This document shows positions 60,409 to 64,000 of a DNA stretch of 64,000 nt, piece after piece. The notes beneath the pieces were generated by a model, which saw only the letters and a program-made list of their open reading frames with translations, made no database searches and had not been told where the DNA came from. This stretch comes from Micromonospora citrea (lineage in GTDB: Bacteria; Actinomycetota; Actinomycetes; Mycobacteriales; Micromonosporaceae). The stretch spans positions 186,001 through 250,000 of the forward strand of contig NZ_FMHZ01000002.1 in the NCBI RefSeq assembly GCF_900090315.1, written 5' to 3'. Both the position numbers and the translations under genes were made by a program. The first letter of the stretch is position 1. The number at the start of each line of letters is the position of its first letter.

Positions 60409-61702
60409 CAGGTCGGTTGCGGTCGGACCGGCCCAGGGCACGCCGGTCGAGTTTGCCGTTGGGCAGGGTGGGCAGCCGGTCCACCCGCTCGAAGACGGTG
60501 GGCACGGCCACGGCGGGCAGCCGGTCGAGCAGGTGTGCGCGCAGTGTCCTCTGATCCACCGGTTCGGCGCAGACCACGTACGCGACACCCTGGTAGGGGA
60601 CGGCGACGGCGGCGAGGAGCACCGCCGGGTGGGACATGAGGGCATGCTCGATCTCGGCCGGTTCGACGCGCATGCCGCCGATCTTGAGCTGCTCGTCGAC
60701 GCGTCCGTGGTAGCGGAGCAGGCCGTCGGCGCCCAGGCTGACCCGGTCGCCGGTGCGGTAGACCGGACCTGCGGTGACCACTCCGGGCGAGGAGATGCAC
60801 AGCTCGCCGTCGTCGATCGAGATCGTCGTGCCGGGGATCGGGCGGCCGATGGGCACCGGGTCCTCGCCCGCCGCGCACCTGTGCACGGTGCTCCAGACGG
60901 TGCACTCGGTGGGGCCGTACTCGTTGTAGAGCGCCGCGTGGGGCATCCGCTCGTGGTGCAGGTCGACCAGGCCGGGCGGGCAGCTCTCCCCCGCCACGAT
61001 CACGGTGGTCAGGCTGGGCACCGGCGAGCGCAGCACCAGCCGGTACAGGGACGGCACCATCAGCGTGTGGGTGGGCCGGTGCGCGGCGCCGGCCCGGACC
61101 AGCGCCCGCACGTCGAACGGCCGGTCGCTCGGGATGACCAGCGTGCCTCCCGTGCACAGCGTCCAGTAGATGCCCGCCACGGAACTGTCGAACGAGATGG
61201 ACGAGCACAGCAGGAACCGCTGCGGCGGGACGCCGTAGTATTCCAGCCGGGCGTCGGTCGAGTAGCTCAGTGCCGCCCGCGACACCGTCACCGCCTTCGG
61301 CTGGCCGGTCGAGCCGCTGGTGAAGAGGGTGTACGCGTCGGGCCCGTCCCGCCAGCCGCAGCGGGCCGGGCGCAGCGACGCCAGCAGCTTCTCGGTGAGC
61401 GTCACACGGGCGCCGCTGCCCGCTGTCATCAGCTCACGGCGGGTCGCGGGGAAGGCCGCGTCGACGGGGACGTAGCGTGCTCCCGCCCGAAGCACGCCGA
61501 GCATGGCCACGACGGCCCAGCACGACAGCCGGGTGTGCACGACCACAGGCTCTCCGATGGCCACTGCCCGCCGCTGGAGGTGGACGGCGACCGCTGCGGA
61601 CAATCCGTCCAGGTCCGCGTACGTCAGGGCCTGCTCGGGATCGACCACGGCCGGCGTCTCCCGGCGGGAGCGCAGCTGGGTGGCCAGCGCCTCGGTGATC
61701 AT
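60401..61702 (-). CDS. Stand-alone NRPS adenylation domain
   Basis: A 433-residue amino-acid-activating enzyme. Core motifs: A3 LFTSGSTGQPKAVTVS, A4 FDSSVAG, A5 NEYGPTECT, A7 YRTGDRVSLGADGLLRYHGRVDEQLKIGG, A8 RVEPAEIEHAL and A10 NGKLDRRALG. Asp of A4 indicates an α-amino acid. A hand-read specificity code is D-S-A-L-I-A-E-V-W-K, sharing L-I-A and V with proline codes but not decisive. It would load the discrete carrier protein two genes upstream. ATG overlaps the P450 stop (ATGA). Confidence 0.92.
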   Translation of the reverse strand: MITEALATQLRSRRETPAVVDPEQALTYADLDGLSAAVAVHLQRRAVAIGEPVVVHTRLSCWAVVAMLGVLRAGARYVPVDAAFPATRRELMTAGSGARVTLTEKLLASLRPARCGWRDGPDAYTLFTSGSTGQPKAVTVSRAALSYSTDARLEYYGVPPQRFLLCSSISFDSSVAGIYWTLCTGGTLVIPSDRPFDVRALVRAGAAHRPTHTLMVPSLYRLVLRSPVPSLTTVIVAGESCPPGLVDLHHERMPHAALYNEYGPTECTVWSTVHRCAAGEDPVPIGRPIPGTTISIDDGELCISSPGVVTAGPVYRTGDRVSLGADGLLRYHGRVDEQLKIGGMRVEPAEIEHALMSHPAVLLAAVAVPYQGVAYVVCAEPVDQRTLRAHLLDRLPAVAVPTVFERVDRLPTLPNGKLDRRALGRSDRNRPDG

Positions 61703-62907
61703 CGTCGTCCGGCCACGACCGGCATCCGCTTGATCCCGCCCAGCCAGTTCGACCGCACGCGCTCGGCCTCGCCGGCCGGTTCGAAGGACGCGAAGGTGGC
61801 GAAGAGTTCCTCGAAGAAGACACGCAACGTCAGCCTGGCGACGGCCGCCCCCAGGCAGTAGTGCCGCCCGTCGCCGAAGGCGAGGTGCCGGTTCGGGTGG
61901 CGGTCCGGGTCCAGCGTGTCGGGGTTGGCGAAGACGTTCTCGTCGCGGTTCGCCGATCCGAGCCACACCACCACCGCGTCGCCCGCCGCGACGCGTACGC
62001 CGCCGACGGTGGTGTCCCGCGTCGCCAGGCGCATGAAGTGCCCGGCCGGGGAGGTGAACCTCAGCGCCTCCTCCACCACGCCGCCGACCCGCTCGGGTCG
62101 CCGGGCCCAGTGCGCGTAGTGGTCGGTGCGGATCAGCTCGGTCAGGGCCGCGCGGGGCACGTGCGGGATGGCGGCGCTGCCACCGAGGAGCAGGCTGTAG
62201 CAGTTGGCCACGACGGCCCCGGGGCGCAGCGGCATGGCCGCCAGCAGGTCCACCAGGTCGCCGCGTGGACGCCGGCGGTGCTCGAGCACGAGGTTGACCA
62301 GGTACGCGAACAGTTCCCGGTGGCCACGGTCGAGGGTCGCGGACGGGCCGTCGGGCAGCGCGACGTCCGGGTCGTGCTCGGCCACCGACATGGACACCCA
62401 TCGGGACAGGGCGGGCCAGTCCGCGGCCGGGATGCCCATCAGGGGCCCCAGGAAGGCCAGCGGCAGGGCGGAGGTGAGTTCGGCGAAGTCCAGCACTCCG
62501 TCGGCGGGACGGAGCATCTGCCGCACGAAGGAGCGGATGGCCGGCGCGTGCCGGGCCACCGCGCGCGCGGTCATCTGGCGTTGCAGCGGGCCTCGGACGA
62601 GGCCGTGCCGTGGCGGGTCGGTCGCCGCGAACTGCTGGTTCCGCGCCGGCTCCGGGCGGCCGAGCATGGTGAGCATCACCCCGCCGGTGGAGGTGAACCT
62701 GGCGTGGTCGGTCAGGACGGTCCGGGCGTCGGTGTAGCGGGTGACCGCCCAGAAACCCGACCTGCCCTCGACCGGCTGCCAGCCGACGGGATCCCACCGG
62801 CGCAGCGTCCGCCACGCGGCGTGCGGGTCGCCCGCAGCGTGCAGGGCGGGGTCGGCGAGGTCGGTCCTGCCCGGGGGCCGGGTGTGGAGGCACGGCGGGG
62901 TTCTCAT
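61699..62907 (-). CDS. Cytochrome P450
   Basis: A 402-residue bacterial P450. Heme ligand Cys351 in FGDGRHYCLGAAVARL; ExxR in VVEEALRFTSPA; and the AFGDG/heme loop are normal. The I-helix, usually (A/G)GxxT, reads LLLGGSAAIPHVP, without the oxygen-activating Thr. Placement between carrier protein and adenylation domain suggests oxidation of a carrier-bound aminoacyl group, such as β-hydroxylation, as known for discrete P450/carrier pairs. It overlaps both neighbours by 4 bases. Confidence 0.9.
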   Translation of the reverse strand: MRTPPCLHTRPPGRTDLADPALHAAGDPHAAWRTLRRWDPVGWQPVEGRSGFWAVTRYTDARTVLTDHARFTSTGGVMLTMLGRPEPARNQQFAATDPPRHGLVRGPLQRQMTARAVARHAPAIRSFVRQMLRPADGVLDFAELTSALPLAFLGPLMGIPAADWPALSRWVSMSVAEHDPDVALPDGPSATLDRGHRELFAYLVNLVLEHRRRPRGDLVDLLAAMPLRPGAVVANCYSLLLGGSAAIPHVPRAALTELIRTDHYAHWARRPERVGGVVEEALRFTSPAGHFMRLATRDTTVGGVRVAAGDAVVVWLGSANRDENVFANPDTLDPDRHPNRHLAFGDGRHYCLGAAVARLTLRVFFEELFATFASFEPAGEAERVRSNWLGGIKRMPVVAGRR

Positions 62908-63140
62908 GCGGCCAACACCTCGTCGACCAGCTCGGCGATGGTCGGCTTGAGGAACAGCACCGCGGCGTCCACCTCGACGCCGAACTGCTCGTAGAGGTCC
63001 ATCAGCAGGTCGGCGGCGAGCAGCGAGTCGCCGCCGAGGGCGAAGAAGTCGTCCTCGACACCCACCGGTGTGACGTTGAGCTTCTCGCTCCAGAGCCGGG
63101 TCAGCATCGACTCAAGCTCGCTTCGCGTCGGCACGGACAT
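62904..63140 (-). CDS. Discrete peptidyl carrier protein
   Basis: A 78-residue acyl/peptidyl carrier protein. The phosphopantetheine serine is Ser39 in FFALGGDSLLAADLL, and the four-helix layout (LESMLTRLWSEKL at the start) is standard. It begins inside the end of the condensation gene (29-base overlap), and its stop overlaps the P450 start. It would carry the activated amino acid for the P450. Confidence 0.93.
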   Translation of the reverse strand: MSVPTRSELESMLTRLWSEKLNVTPVGVEDDFFALGGDSLLAADLLMDLYEQFGVEVDAAVLFLKPTIAELVDEVLAA

Positions 63141-64000
63141 CCTCCCAACTGTCGATGAATCGCCGGGTCAGGGCCCGCATCGCGGCCTCCCCGTACGAGC
63201 GGCGGTACCGCAGGCAGGCGGTGTAGCCGCCGCCGGCGCCCGGTTCGAGCCAGAACGCCAGCCCGTTGACGGGCAGCACCGGCCCGCCCAGGCCGAGCCC
63301 GGCAGGGATCGTCAGCGGCTCGATCCCGGCGTTCTCGGGCACCTGGATGACCTCGAACTGGGCCAGAGCCGGTCCGCCGTGGGCGAACAGCGCGTCGGCC
63401 TGCGGCACCTCGTCCAGCAGCGCCGGAAACGGAATTTCGTGCGCGTACGCCTCGGCGAACGCGCGGTGCACGGCACCCACCGTCGGCGTGCCGAGCCGCA
63501 CCGGCAGCACGTTCATGTAGAGCCCCACGGTGTCCCAGTCGGACCGCTGCCGGCCGTGGGTCAGCACCGGGACGACCGCCTCGCCCGGGCACAGCGGGCC
63601 GAGGGCCCGCGCGAACGCGGTGAGCAGGACGACGAACGGTGTGCTGCGCACGGCCCGGGCGACCGTTGCCGCCTGCTGCCGGGTGATGCCGCTCGGCGTC
63701 CTGATCTCGGCCGTGCCGGTGTCGCCGCCCTGGCCCGGGGCCAGGGTCGGCACGTCTGCGAGCACCCGGCGCCAGTACGGCAGCGACCGGTCCACCCGGC
63801 CGGGCGCAGGGGCGGACGCGCTGCCGTGGTAGGCGGGGGCCGGACCGGTCGGCGGTTTCAGCACCTCGCTCAGCAGCAGCCGCATCGACCACGGGTCGGA
63901 CACGGTGTGGTGCGCAACCAGCAGCAGCTCGCGACCGGCCAGGTACGCCCAGAGCAGGCACCGCGCGTCGGGCGGGTACCGGCCGGCGGCGGCCGCCGCC
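63112..64000 (-). CDS. NRPS condensation-domain protein, 5' part outside the window
   Basis: About 296 codons are visible. The catalytic motif HHxxxDxxS is present as LLVAHHTVSDPWSM near the left end of the visible part. C-domain landmarks follow: SLPYWRRVLADVP, TPFVVLLTAFARALG and DWDTVGLYMNVLPVRL, and the protein ends shortly after ALTRRFIDSWEDV. No carrier or adenylation domain follows in the same chain, so it is a stand-alone or terminal condensation domain. The start lies beyond base 64000. Confidence 0.88.
   Translation of the reverse strand, partial: AAAAAGRYPPDARCLLWAYLAGRELLLVAHHTVSDPWSMRLLLSEVLKPPTGPAPAYHGSASAPAPGRVDRSLPYWRRVLADVPTLAPGQGGDTGTAEIRTPSGITRQQAATVARAVRSTPFVVLLTAFARALGPLCPGEAVVPVLTHGRQRSDWDTVGLYMNVLPVRLGTPTVGAVHRAFAEAYAHEIPFPALLDEVPQADALFAHGGPALAQFEVIQVPENAGIEPLTIPAGLGLGGPVLPVNGLAFWLEPGAGGGYTACLRYRRSYGEAAMRALTRRFIDSWEDVRADAKRA

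Overview
The window is high-GC DNA with GTG starts, ATGA/GTGA gene overlaps, GntR/MocR/MerR/TetR regulators, secreted glycanases with ricin-type domains and NRPS parts. This fits a filamentous actinomycete, most like Micromonosporaceae. That placement is by general character; no rRNA or tRNA gene was seen.

Layout. 1-5.5 kb: the end of an unidentified gene, a UgpA/E/B-like sugar or glycerol-phosphate ABC importer without an ATPase, a polysaccharide deacetylase divergent from a MerR regulator, and a cytidine/guanine-deaminase-fold enzyme. 5.8-21.4 kb: a continuous block that reads as a collagen-utilisation locus. It holds a GntR/FCD regulator and a seven-gene, translationally coupled trans-4-hydroxyproline operon: deaminase, 2-epimerase, semialdehyde dehydrogenase, Xaa-Pro aminopeptidase and a three-subunit flavin/Fe-S dehydrogenase. 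Convergent to it is a unit headed by a tandem glycine riboswitch (gcvH, proline dehydrogenase, L-serine ammonia-lyase), then a LysR regulator and a secreted M9 collagenase. Between riboswitch and gcvH lies a short relic of gcvT. The collagenase would release Gly-Pro-Hyp peptides, and the other genes would consume proline, hydroxyproline, glycine and serine.

21.7-36.3 kb: an orphan response regulator with an abnormal tail, lactate permease, a small peptidoglycan-binding protein, an FAD monooxygenase, a GH10-like/DUF187 glycosidase, a GH16 endoglucanase behind a CebR-type palindrome, a MocR/EamA pair whose start codons overlap head to head, a SRPBCC protein, and an MFS/TetR pair sharing a long inverted-repeat operator. 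36.3-43.8 kb: a GC-rich tandem repeat, a likely DHAP-shunt pair (mtnA plus an aldolase-dehydrogenase fusion), a SHOCT membrane protein, a Bcr/CflA exporter, a GNAT and an exported protein.

43.8-50.1 kb carries several damaged genes: a frameshifted ECF41-type sigma factor beside its carboxymuconolactone-decarboxylase partner, a TrmO-like relic, and two ABC-2 permeases, one frameshifted and one cut at a junction with a TetR gene. An intact NarL-type two-component system lies among them. 50.3-51.5 kb: an HxlR/RibD-like divergent pair.

51.8-64 kb is the edge of a biosynthetic cluster running off the window. Forward: two dissimilar tryptophan-2,3-dioxygenase-superfamily proteins, a class V PLP enzyme, an O-methyltransferase and an NB-ARC/TPR regulator. 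Reverse: condensation protein, carrier protein, P450, stand-alone adenylation domain and a MoCo-sulfurase-like PLP enzyme. By eye, each dioxygenase-like protein lacks one catalytic-site residue that the other keeps, the most intriguing single observation here.
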